Below are positions 32,882-41,309 of a DNA stretch of 64,000 nt, piece by piece. How positions within the stretch are numbered: the first letter of the stretch is position 1; each line of letters begins with the position of its first letter. Source of the DNA: Bacillota bacterium (GTDB taxonomy: Bacteria > Bacillota > Clostridia > Oscillospirales > Ruminococcaceae); contig JAEWAB010000005.1 in assembly GCA_023391875.1 (NCBI GenBank), positions 62,001 to 126,000 of the forward strand, in the 5' to 3' direction. The position numbers and the translations under genes were made by a program. The notes beneath the pieces are model-generated. The model was given only the letters and a program-made list of their open reading frames with translations. It made no database searches and was not told where the DNA came from.

Positions 32882-35056
32882 TTATTTACCTGTGCGCGTA
32901 ACCGAAACCACCCGGTCGATGCGGGTAAGGTTATTCATGATATTTTGTAAGTGCTCCTTACCCGAGATGCCGATGGTAACGTGGATGCCCACATAGCCGT
33001 CTTTCAGCTCGCGTGCGTTAAGCTCGTGTATCTGCAGGTGCATGTTGGAGAGTGCTACCGTCACGTCCGCAATCATGCCCGCACGGTCGTGCGCCAGAAT
33101 TTCGACGGTAGACTTAAAGGTCTCTTTCACCTCGTCGGCCCACTGCACATTCACCCAGCGCTCGGGCTGGTCGCCCGATTCAAGGGCCGCCACCACGTTT
33201 ACACAGTCGCGCTTGTGCACCGAAACGCCGTACCCGCGCGTAACAAAGCCAATGATATCATCACCGGGCAGCGGGTTGCAGCACTGCGCGAACTTGACGA
33301 GGCAGCCGTCGATTTCCTCCACGATCACGCCGCTGGAAACCGTTTTGGATGCCGTCTTCTTCGGCTGGTTCTGCGCATTGGGCTCCACCGGCTTGTAGGC
33401 CTTGAGGTAGTCGTCCTTAATGCGGGGCATGATCTTGGAAAGCGTAATGCCGCCGTAGCCGATGGCGGCGTAAAACTCATCCGCAGAGGCACAGTGCTGG
33501 CGCTTGGCAAGGTCGTCGATAAAGGCGTCGTAGTCCTCATCCGGCACGCGGATACCGTTTCGCTTAAATTCGCGCTCGATCTCCTGCTTGCCCTCTTCGA
33601 TATTCTCCTCGCGCCGTTCCTTTTTAAACCACGCGCGAATCTTGTTTTTGGCCTCGCTGGTTTTGGCTATCTTAATCCAGTCACGGCTCGGGCCGCGCCC
33701 GGCGGCGTTGCTGGTGAGGATGTCGACAATCTGGCCGGTTTTAACCTCGCTGTCGATCGACACCATGCGCCCGTCGATCTTGGCGCCCACCATGCGGTTA
33801 CCGACGGCGCTGTGAATAGCGTAGGCAAAATCGATGACGGTAGAGCCCGCGGGCAGGCTTTTCACATCGCCCTTAGGGGTGAACACGAACACGTCCTCGG
33901 GCGAGAGGTCGGTTTTGATGGTGCGCACGATCTCTTCTACGTCGTCGGTCTGCGACTCGAGCAGCTTGCGTATCCACGCAAGGCGCTCCTCCAGCTTATC
34001 CTTGCCCTGCAGGCCCGCTTTATATTTCCAGTGCGCGGCGATACCGTATTCAGCAGTGTGGTGCATCTCCCACGTGCGTATCTGAATCTCAAACGGGATA
34101 CCCTCTTTGCCGATAACCGTGGTATGCAGCGACTGATACATGTTGGCCTTGGGCGTGGAGATATAATCCTTAAACCGGTTGGGGATGGGGGTAAACATGT
34201 CGTGCATGATGCCGAGGATGTTGTAGCACTCGATAACGGTGTCTACAATAATGCGCACCGCGTAGATGTCGTAAATCTCTTCGAGCGCCTTACCCTGCAT
34301 ATACACCTTGCGGTAGATGCCGTAGATGCTCTTTACCCTGCCCTCCAGATAGATCTGGACACTGTCGGTTTTCATGCGCCCCTGAATGCGCTCGATGATA
34401 TTCGCCAAAAACTGCGCACGCTCCTCCTTGTGGATGGCGAGCGCCTTGTCGATGTCGTTGTAGGCGACGGAGTCAAGGTGCTTGAGTGAGAGGTCTTCCA
34501 ACTCCTCCTTGACGGCGCGGATACCGAGGCGGTGGGCGATGGGGGCGTATACCTCCATCGTTTCAAGTGCCTTGTCGCGCTGCTTCTGGGGCGGCATGGC
34601 ATCGATGGTGCGCATATTGTGGAGCCTATCCGCCAGCTTGATGATGATAACGCGGATATCCTGGCTCATGGCGAGTAGCATCTTGCGGATATTCTCGGCC
34701 TGCTGCTCCTCACGTGAGGAATAGGGGATTTTGCCGAGCTTGGTAACGCCGCTTACCAGCAGCGCGATATCACGCCCAAACAGGCGCGCAATCTCCTCCT
34801 GCGGGGTGTTGGTATCCTCCACCACATCGTGCAACAGCGCCGCCACGAGCGACTCGGTATCCATACCAAGCTCGATAAGTATCTTTGCGACGCTTACCGG
34901 GTGCACAATATACTGCTCGCCAGAAACGCGCTTCTGCCCGCTGTGCGCTTCGCGCGCCACCTCAAAGGCCTTGGTAATCAAGGCCTTGTCGTACTGCTTC
35001 TCGCTTTTATCGATAAAGTCCAGCAGTTCTTTTAAATTCTCATCCACCGTAGTCAC
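32882..35056 (-). CDS. rel: bifunctional (p)ppGpp synthetase/hydrolase
   Basis: The 724-residue protein starts at GTG after AAAGGACTG. Domains in order are: HD hydrolase (EQYIVHPVSVAKIL; ALLHDVVEDT; KLADRLHNMRT), synthetase (GRVKSIYGIYRK; YAVRIIVDT; YQSLHTTVIG; EIQIRTWEMH), TGS (VFVFTPKGDVKSLPAG), zinc-finger-like CCNPLPGDDIIGFVTRG and C-terminal ACT. All the hydrolase and synthetase motifs look intact. It makes and degrades the stringent-response alarmone. The dispersed hairpin repeat occupies the 130 bases upstream. Confidence 0.95.
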   Translation of the reverse strand: MTTVDENLKELLDFIDKSEKQYDKALITKAFEVAREAHSGQKRVSGEQYIVHPVSVAKILIELGMDTESLVAALLHDVVEDTNTPQEEIARLFGRDIALLVSGVTKLGKIPYSSREEQQAENIRKMLLAMSQDIRVIIIKLADRLHNMRTIDAMPPQKQRDKALETMEVYAPIAHRLGIRAVKEELEDLSLKHLDSVAYNDIDKALAIHKEERAQFLANIIERIQGRMKTDSVQIYLEGRVKSIYGIYRKVYMQGKALEEIYDIYAVRIIVDTVIECYNILGIMHDMFTPIPNRFKDYISTPKANMYQSLHTTVIGKEGIPFEIQIRTWEMHHTAEYGIAAHWKYKAGLQGKDKLEERLAWIRKLLESQTDDVEEIVRTIKTDLSPEDVFVFTPKGDVKSLPAGSTVIDFAYAIHSAVGNRMVGAKIDGRMVSIDSEVKTGQIVDILTSNAAGRGPSRDWIKIAKTSEAKNKIRAWFKKERREENIEEGKQEIEREFKRNGIRVPDEDYDAFIDDLAKRQHCASADEFYAAIGYGGITLSKIMPRIKDDYLKAYKPVEPNAQNQPKKTASKTVSSGVIVEEIDGCLVKFAQCCNPLPGDDIIGFVTRGYGVSVHKRDCVNVVAALESGDQPERWVNVQWADEVKETFKSTVEILAHDRAGMIADVTVALSNMHLQIHELNARELKDGYVGIHVTIGISGKEHLQNIMNNLTRIDRVVSVTRTGK

Positions 35057-35082
35057 CAGTCCTTTTGCCCCTGCTTATACTA

Positions 35083-35188
35083 AATCCCAAACTCGCCGTT
35101 AAAAACGGCGTGGGCGGCTTTTAGCCGCCGAATTACCGCTTAATACTTATTCTGCAACAACGCTTTACGTTGTTGCAGAATAAGTATT
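35083..35188. repeat. dispersed hairpin-rich intergenic repeat, copy 3 (inverted)
   Basis: In reverse orientation it reads AGTATTAAGCGGTAATTCGG followed by CGGCTAAAAGCCGCC and CACGCCGTTTTTAACGGCG, nearly identical to copy 2. Its other part is a perfect 21-bp hairpin (arms 35142-35162 and 35168-35188, 5-base loop) that begins immediately after the recJ stop. It fills the recJ-rel gap almost completely. Confidence 0.75.
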
Positions 35189-37234
35189 TTAATCAAGTTG
35201 TTTTAACCTTTGCAATACCGCCGAATCGGCAAGGTTTGCCTTGGGGGCGCCCTTGACAACCGAAATTATATATTCATTACTATCAATGTTAGTATCTATA
35301 GCAATAAGGCCCAGTTCTTTTAACGCCAGCAGGGCGACCATTGTTTTACCGTAGTTTGCAAGCGACGCCGCCGCAAGCTGTGGTACACCCCATGTATAGC
35401 TTTCCCGGTCTTTGAGCAACCGGTAAACTACCCCCATCTCCTCACGGGAGGGGGTAATAATATCCATGTCCATCGATGTAATCTGTTCCTGCCGCCGAAA
35501 GCGCTCGTACAGCTCGCGGGAGCGGAAAAACTCCTCCTGATTAAAACCGCTGGGGCGAATATCGCGTATCTTAATAGAAACGCTTTCCCTGCCTTGATAC
35601 TCGTTTACATCGCAGGCGGCAAGGATATCCACTACATCGCCCACCTTATAGGGAAAGCTTTGCTCCGTCATACCAAAATATACACAGGTAATACCTTTTT
35701 TGCCCTTACTCAGGCGAAGACGCAGGTGTTTGCCGCCGCCCAGCGGGGCGATCTCGGTAACCGTAAGCCCCATAAAACAGTAGCGGACAGCCTCGTTGCC
35801 GCAGCCAAACGGCTCGAGTACCGAGAGCTTTTTCAGTTCCTCTATCGTAACCGTTTCCGGCTCACACACCCTGTCAACGCAAATACTGTGTACCGGCATG
35901 AGCGTGTATTGCGCCTTGCTGTAGGCCTCTATGCGCTCGGCAAAGGCTTCGATATGCTCCGTTTTAAGGGTCAAGCCCGCGGCCGCGGTATGCCCGCCGT
36001 AGCGAAGCAGCAGGTCGTCGCAAGTGAGTAACGCGTCAAACAGCGAATAGCCCGCCACCCCCCTGCCCGACCCGCGGGCGGTTTCGCCTTCAATCGAGAT
36101 TAAAAAGCAGGGCTTTGCGTAACGCTCCACCAGCTTCGCCGCCACGATGCCGGTCACCCCGTGGTGCCAGCCCTCTTTGGCCAGTATAATCACCCGGGCT
36201 TCGGCTTTTTCGGGGTGCAGCGCAAGTTCTTTATGTATATCACACAGAATAACCGCCTCGAGCTCCTGACGCTGGGCGTTGTTCTTGTTGATTTCGGCGG
36301 CTAAAGCCATCGCCTCTTCGTAATCGTCGCTCAAAAGCAGCTTGAGCGCCACGTCGGCCAACCCAAGCCTGCCGGCGGCGTTAATACGCGGCACCAATGT
36401 GTAGGCTACCGTTTCGGCGTAAAGCGGCTTATTCGTCAAGCCACAGCATTCTATGAGCGCCGCAAGCCCGATGTTTTGGGTATCGCGCAAACGCGTAAGG
36501 CCCTCGGTTACAAGCAGGCGGTTTTCGCCCACCAGCGGCACTACGTCCGCGATGGTGCCCACCGCCGCGAGATCGCCGCAGAAGTCGAGCATCTCTTCAT
36601 AGTCGCCGCCCGAAAGCGCTGTGATAAGCAGCAGCGCTATCCCCGCGCCGCAGTAATCCTTAAAGGGGCTTTTGCAATCCTTGCGGTGCGGGTCTACCAC
36701 CGCACAGGCCGTGGGCAGCGCCTCCTTGGGCTTATGGTGGTCGGTTACCACCACGTCTATGCCAAGGGAGGCTGCATAGGCGATTTCCTCCAAAGCAGTG
36801 ATGCCGTTATCCACGGTGACGATCAACCCGACACCCTGCACGTGCAGGCGCTTTACGGCCTCTTGGTTCATGCCATAGCCTTCGTCCTCACGCGATGGTA
36901 TATAATATGTAACATCGGCTCCCGCCGACTCAAGATAAAGCACCAAAATGGCGGTTGCGGTAACGCCGTCGGCGTCATAATCACCGTAAACGGCAATGCG
37001 CTCATCGTTTTCGATCGCTTGGTTGATCCTATCCACGGCTTTATCCATGTCTTTGAGCGCAAATGGGTCTGAAAGTGCGCCCTCGTTATTCAAAAAAGCC
37101 TGCGCCTGCTCCGGCATGGCCTTACCCCGCGCGGCCAGAACATCCGCTACGGCAGGCAAAATGTTAAGCTCCGCCGCCAGCCTTGCGCTCGCAGTTTTAT
37201 CTATATTTGGAAATATCCATTTTTTATAGCCCAA
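35189..37234 (-). CDS. recJ: single-stranded-DNA-specific exonuclease RecJ
   Basis: The start is set at TTG 37234, 9 bases after GGAGG, giving MGYKKWIFPNIDK and 681 residues; an ATG at 37249 lies inside the ribosome-site region and one at 37267 has none. DHH phosphoesterase motifs are AVYGDYDADGVTATAI, TVDNGI and VVTDHHKP; DHHA1 has RYGGHTAAAGLTL. An OB domain follows. It degrades ssDNA 5' to 3' in repair. The stop is followed at once by the 21-bp hairpin of repeat copy 3. Confidence 0.92.
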   Translation of the reverse strand: MGYKKWIFPNIDKTASARLAAELNILPAVADVLAARGKAMPEQAQAFLNNEGALSDPFALKDMDKAVDRINQAIENDERIAVYGDYDADGVTATAILVLYLESAGADVTYYIPSREDEGYGMNQEAVKRLHVQGVGLIVTVDNGITALEEIAYAASLGIDVVVTDHHKPKEALPTACAVVDPHRKDCKSPFKDYCGAGIALLLITALSGGDYEEMLDFCGDLAAVGTIADVVPLVGENRLLVTEGLTRLRDTQNIGLAALIECCGLTNKPLYAETVAYTLVPRINAAGRLGLADVALKLLLSDDYEEAMALAAEINKNNAQRQELEAVILCDIHKELALHPEKAEARVIILAKEGWHHGVTGIVAAKLVERYAKPCFLISIEGETARGSGRGVAGYSLFDALLTCDDLLLRYGGHTAAAGLTLKTEHIEAFAERIEAYSKAQYTLMPVHSICVDRVCEPETVTIEELKKLSVLEPFGCGNEAVRYCFMGLTVTEIAPLGGGKHLRLRLSKGKKGITCVYFGMTEQSFPYKVGDVVDILAACDVNEYQGRESVSIKIRDIRPSGFNQEEFFRSRELYERFRRQEQITSMDMDIITPSREEMGVVYRLLKDRESYTWGVPQLAAASLANYGKTMVALLALKELGLIAIDTNIDSNEYIISVVKGAPKANLADSAVLQRLKQLD

Positions 37235-37490
37235 TGCCCTATCCTCCATAGCCGTTGTACAGCGCAATCGTCGTATTGAAATGACATTGCACGTTTGGTC
37301 AGCTTTTCCGATAACGGTCTATTTTGTATTTTAGCATTTTGCACACCGTTATTCAACCTTTTTTGACGTTGCGAACACAGGAAAGACACGGATTCAACAG
37401 ATTTGCATGATATTCTATAGACAGTTTTACGCATCCCCTGTAAAATAGAATGATACCGATAGATTAAATGAATTGAGTGAGGGAACACAG

Positions 37491-38015
37491 ATGTCTAAAA
37501 CCATTGTACTATATCGCTCAAAGTCGGGCTTTACCCAAAAATACGCCCAGTGGATAGCGGCTGCCACAGGCGCGGAACTGGCGGATGCAAGGCCCATGAA
37601 GCCTAACGACCTTATGAAGTATGATACCATCGTTTTCGGGAGCGCGTTATATGCCAGCGGAATAAACGGCCTTGGGCTGATAACCAAAAACTTTGAGCAG
37701 CTTAAAGATAAAAAGCTGATTGTCTTTACTTTAGGCGCGACTCCTGTGCGCCCGGAGATCTATGAAGAAGTGAAGAATATAAATCTGACGGAAGAACAAC
37801 AAAAACATATTGAATTTTTTATGCTTCGCGGAGGTTTTGATTACAGCAAGCTCACAATAATAGATAAACTGTTGATGATACTGATGAAGATAAAACTAAA
37901 AAGCCGGAAAAAGCCCAGCGCCGATGAGCGTGGTATGTTGGCGGCATATACTCACCCGGTGGATTTTACGAATGAGAAATATATTGCGCCCATTGTGGAG
38001 GCGATTAAGCGATAA
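37491..38015 (+). CDS. flavodoxin-domain protein
   Basis: The start is taken at ATG 37491 after GAGGGAAC, giving 174 residues. The N-terminus TIVLYRSKSGFTQKYAQWIA is an FMN-binding loop of the flavodoxin_5/HemG type, with DTIVFGSALYASGINGL and KLIVFTLGATP. It probably carries electrons via FMN. It is transcribed away from recJ and converges with the carboxypeptidase gene across a shared hairpin. Confidence 0.8.
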   Translation: MSKTIVLYRSKSGFTQKYAQWIAAATGAELADARPMKPNDLMKYDTIVFGSALYASGINGLGLITKNFEQLKDKKLIVFTLGATPVRPEIYEEVKNINLTEEQQKHIEFFMLRGGFDYSKLTIIDKLLMILMKIKLKSRKKPSADERGMLAAYTHPVDFTNEKYIAPIVEAIKR

Positions 38016-38037
38016 AGCGATTTATAATCACAGATAC

Positions 38038-38069
38038 AACAAGGACGGAGCTTTTGCTCCGTCCTTGTT
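38038..38069. terminator. bidirectional terminator between flavodoxin and carboxypeptidase genes
   Basis: A 14-bp perfect stem (AACAAGGACGGAGC / GCTCCGTCCTTGTT) with a TTTT loop lies between two convergent genes. U tracts are short on both sides. Confidence 0.65.
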
Positions 38070-38095
38070 ATATCTGAAAACGGCTGATAGCCTTG

Positions 38096-39127
38096 TTATT
38101 TTTGATCGGTGTTTATACTCTGATATACCGCAAGCGCGTCTTCAATATTATATTGGTCGGTTTGGTGATTGCCCTCTGCACCCGCAGTGACGAGAACATA
38201 TTCTTTATCGTCTATTACGGCCAGGCTTGCAAGGCAGAGCCCCGCCTCCGGGGTGTAGCCGGTCTTGCCGCCAAGAATCTCACCGCCGTTTACTGTGGTA
38301 ACTTTCATTTCTTTAAACAAGGTACTGTTAACGGTTATGCCGTCAGGATGCATATTGGTTGCAGCGGTAGAATGACGCTTCGAAGTAAAGATTTGTTTGA
38401 AGGTATCATTATTTAGTGAATACTTAAGCAAAACCGAAATATCGTTTACTGTAGAGTATTGGTTTGCATCATGCAGTCCCGTTGAGTTTGTAAAGTGAGT
38501 ATTATCCATGCCAAGCTGCTCTGCCTTTTTATTCATGAGGGCTGCAAAAGCGTCTTCGCTGCCTGCAATCGCTTCGGCTAAACCCACACAGGCCTCCGCC
38601 CCGGACGGCAATAAGACGCCATATAACAGGTCGTTTACAGACACCTCCTCGTACGGAATAAAGCCTGCCATGGAGGCATTCTGGGCATACAAAGCGTCAA
38701 ACAGCTTTGGCTTAAGCTCAATCTTCTGCTTTAAATCATTTAGGCCTTCGATGGCTATGATAGCCGTCATGATTTTGGTCATAGAAGCCGGATAAATCTT
38801 TTGATTGCGGTTTTTGTCCAGTAAAATATCATTGTCTTTAAGGCTTACCAGTACTGCACATGGGCTGTGCAGAATTTCCAGAGTATCTCCAAGTTTTGCA
38901 GTATGGCTGGAATATACTAAACCAAGCGAATGGTTATCGCTGAGTTGGTTACTATCCGCCAGTGGTTGATTATCTTGATGAACCATCGAAAGGCTTGCGA
39001 CATCTGTATTAAGCGATCTGTCATATTTTAAATACAAAGACCTTATGAAGGTAAAAAGCAGAAAGATGATAATAAAAAATATGGCTACCGTAAATAGGCC
39101 GTTAACGCGGCGTCTAACTTTTCTCAT
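38096..39127 (-). CDS. serine-type D-alanyl-D-alanine carboxypeptidase (PBP5/DacF-like)
   Basis: The start is set at ATG 39127 after GGAAGGGAGC, giving 343 residues. A signal anchor (TVAIFFIIIFLLFTFIRSL) precedes an SxxK peptidase domain: PASMTKIMTA (SxxK), LLPSGAEACVGLAEAI (SGA in place of SxN) and GGKTGYTPEAG (KTG). It trims the terminal D-Ala of peptidoglycan stem peptides outside the membrane. It is downstream of a VanRS-like system on the same strand, so D,D-carboxypeptidase output may be under its control. No PBP5-type C-terminal membrane helix is seen; anchoring is N-terminal. Confidence 0.88.
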   Translation of the reverse strand: MRKVRRRVNGLFTVAIFFIIIFLLFTFIRSLYLKYDRSLNTDVASLSMVHQDNQPLADSNQLSDNHSLGLVYSSHTAKLGDTLEILHSPCAVLVSLKDNDILLDKNRNQKIYPASMTKIMTAIIAIEGLNDLKQKIELKPKLFDALYAQNASMAGFIPYEEVSVNDLLYGVLLPSGAEACVGLAEAIAGSEDAFAALMNKKAEQLGMDNTHFTNSTGLHDANQYSTVNDISVLLKYSLNNDTFKQIFTSKRHSTAATNMHPDGITVNSTLFKEMKVTTVNGGEILGGKTGYTPEAGLCLASLAVIDDKEYVLVTAGAEGNHQTDQYNIEDALAVYQSINTDQK

Positions 39128-39330
39128 AAAATAAGCTCCCTTCCACGACCATAATCCTATCATGGAACAAAGCTTGTAGTTTTAAATCATGCTTATCAAA
39201 ACATTAAGATTTCCTTATTATCTACACAACTTGGATTGGGCTCTTTCCTATCCACAAGAAGTTCTCATGCTTCCTCAACGATAGCGGAAATCTCTGTATT
39301 GAAGCCTGCTTCTTTGCCAAGCTACAATTT

Positions 39331-40473
39331 TTAGACGTCAGCTGTTAAGCTATGACTCGGTAATTTAACCGTAAATATCGTATTTTCTACCGAGCTTGCC
39401 GCAGAGATACTGCCACCGTGAGCGGCAACAATCTCTTTTGCGATGGCAAGCCCTAAACCGGCACCGCCGGTAAAACCCGAGCGCGCCGCATCCAATCGAT
39501 AGAATTTTTCAAAAATCGTTTGCAGCTTTTCTTGTGCTATAGGCTTGCCCAGATTTATAAACTCAATAATAATACTCTCTTCATTTTGATAGGCGGCCAC
39601 CGTAATCTCGCTTTCAGGGTAACTATAGGCAACCGCATTCTTGAGAATATTATTAAAAACCCGCGCAAGTTTATCCGGGTCGGCATATACGGTAAGGTTA
39701 TCTTCCGCTTTTACTGCAATCGTCCTTTTCCCTGGTTCTAGCATGGGATAAAACTCATCCGCAATCTGCATAAGCATATAGGATATGTTAATCTCTTCTT
39801 TATTTAACACTATAGTCTGCAGATTAAAACGCGTAATCTCGAAAAACTCGTTTATCAGCTGTTCCAGACGATAGGCTTTTTCAAGTGTTATATCTACATA
39901 TTTATTTCTCTGAGACTCTGGCATATCCGAAGCCTCGGAGAGCAGGCTTAAATACCCAATGACTGATGTAAGCGGTGTTTTGATATCGTGCGCCAGATAT
40001 ACCACCAGATCGTTTTTGCGCTGCTCGGCTTCTTTGGAGTCCGCCGCCCTTTTCTCTAAAGTACTTTTAATGGTATTCAGTTTATTTTGCATAAAATCCA
40101 ACTCGGGGGGCAACTGAATGGGCTCTTGGCTTTCTTCCGCCAAGCGGTCTATGCTATTGCTTATCTGATTAAAGTAGTGCATAAATCGTGAAAGCACAAA
40201 ATAGAACACTACGACTGCAAGTACTATAAAGCCAATCGCGAGCAGCGACGCCTTATTATATCTAAACAAGACACTGTAGATACTTTTGGCACTCGCATCA
40301 TCCATGTAAAAAACTTTTTCAACAAAAGATATAAACCAGTTTGCGAAGGGCTTTTCAAGTAACCCGTCAATAAAAACATTCTGAAAGAACAAACCAACTA
40401 ATCCGGCAATTGAGACAGTAAGCAGGGATTGCAGAAGTAGCTTACGTTTTAATCTGCTGAAATTACTTTTCAA
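39331..40473 (-). CDS. VanS-like sensor histidine kinase
   Basis: The start is placed at TTG 40473 (MKSNFSRLKRKLL), after GGGGAGTGGGG and overlapping the regulator by 11 bases; 380 residues. Two membrane helices (~residues 13-33 and ~77-100) flank an extracytoplasmic loop. HAMP-like linker, H-box YLAHDIKTPLTSVIGYLSLL, N-box ADPDKLARVFNNILKNAVAY and G-box GGAGLGLAIAKEIVAAHGG follow. It resembles VanS of the VanB/VanG/VanD class. It probably senses envelope or peptidoglycan signals and phosphorylates the adjacent regulator. Confidence 0.88.
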   Translation of the reverse strand: MKSNFSRLKRKLLLQSLLTVSIAGLVGLFFQNVFIDGLLEKPFANWFISFVEKVFYMDDASAKSIYSVLFRYNKASLLAIGFIVLAVVVFYFVLSRFMHYFNQISNSIDRLAEESQEPIQLPPELDFMQNKLNTIKSTLEKRAADSKEAEQRKNDLVVYLAHDIKTPLTSVIGYLSLLSEASDMPESQRNKYVDITLEKAYRLEQLINEFFEITRFNLQTIVLNKEEINISYMLMQIADEFYPMLEPGKRTIAVKAEDNLTVYADPDKLARVFNNILKNAVAYSYPESEITVAAYQNEESIIIEFINLGKPIAQEKLQTIFEKFYRLDAARSGFTGGAGLGLAIAKEIVAAHGGSISAASSVENTIFTVKLPSHSLTADV

Positions 40474-41152
40474 TCTTATACCCCACTCCCCACACGGTTT
40501 TAATGTACTTGGGCTGTTCCGCCGAATCACCCATCTTCTCGCGCAGATGCCGAATATGCACCATTACCGTATTGTTGTTCGAGTAGTATTTTTCGCCCCA
40601 CACCTCATGAAACAGCTCTTCCGAGCTCACGACGCGCCCGCGATTTAAACATAACAGCCACAGAACAGAAAACTCGATAGGAGTTAGCTGCAATGGCTGC
40701 TCGTTTAATATGCATTCATGGGTTGTCCGATTGAGGACAAGGCCGGAAAATGCAATTACATCTTCTTCGCTTTGCCCGTTTTGGTAATTATATTTTGTGA
40801 AGCGCCTAAGCTGCGCCTTCACCCGGGCAACCAATTCTAAAGGACGAAAGGGCTTTGTAATATAGTCGTCGGCGCCCATCGTGAGGCCAGTTATCTTATC
40901 CACCTCGTCTACCTTTGCAGTAAGCATTATCACTGGAAAATTATGTGACTCTCGTATCTTGCGACAGATGTCAAATCCGTTTATCTCCGGCAGCATCACA
41001 TCCAGTATGGCAAGGTCCAGTTTAACGGTGTCGATGCAGTGCAGCGCCTCCTGAGCGGTATAAAACTTATACACAGTATAGTTTTCTCCCTGAAGGTATA
41101 ACTCAATAAGGTCTGCGATAACCTGCTCGTCGTCAACAACCAAGATATTCAT
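40463..41152 (-). CDS. VanR-like OmpR-family response regulator
   Basis: The 229-residue protein has a receiver domain (NILVVDDEQVIADLIELYL, phospho-Asp in AILDVMLPEINGF, Lys in DYITKPFRPLE) and a winged-helix output domain (LTPIEFSVLWLLCLNRGRVV; NTVMVHIRHLREKMGD; VWGVGYKIEK). The receiver is close in style to VanR of VanG-type clusters. No vanH, ligase, vanX or vanT is in the window, so a complete glycopeptide-resistance operon is not present here. Confidence 0.9.
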   Translation of the reverse strand: MNILVVDDEQVIADLIELYLQGENYTVYKFYTAQEALHCIDTVKLDLAILDVMLPEINGFDICRKIRESHNFPVIMLTAKVDEVDKITGLTMGADDYITKPFRPLELVARVKAQLRRFTKYNYQNGQSEEDVIAFSGLVLNRTTHECILNEQPLQLTPIEFSVLWLLCLNRGRVVSSEELFHEVWGEKYYSNNNTVMVHIRHLREKMGDSAEQPKYIKTVWGVGYKIEK

Positions 41153-41309
41153 ACCGACGTCCCCACATTTCCAATGATTATGCTCGATTATGCTTTTATC
41201 TTAATTCACGCATAATTCCATTATTATGATAGCATTTCACATAAAGTAAACTTTTTAAAATACCTTATGAATACCTTAATATTTTATTAATTTCATTGAA
41301 CTGTATTCT

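Noticed and set aside
32951..34489. 512-codon plus-strand open frame
   Set aside because: It is antisense to rel, which has complete motifs. The long open frame reflects GC-rich codon bias; no ribosome site or family match.
38096..41152. Complete glycopeptide (vancomycin) resistance operon
   Set aside because: Only VanRS-like proteins and a generic D,D-carboxypeptidase are present. No D-Ala-D-Ser/Lac ligase, racemase or VanXY is in the window.
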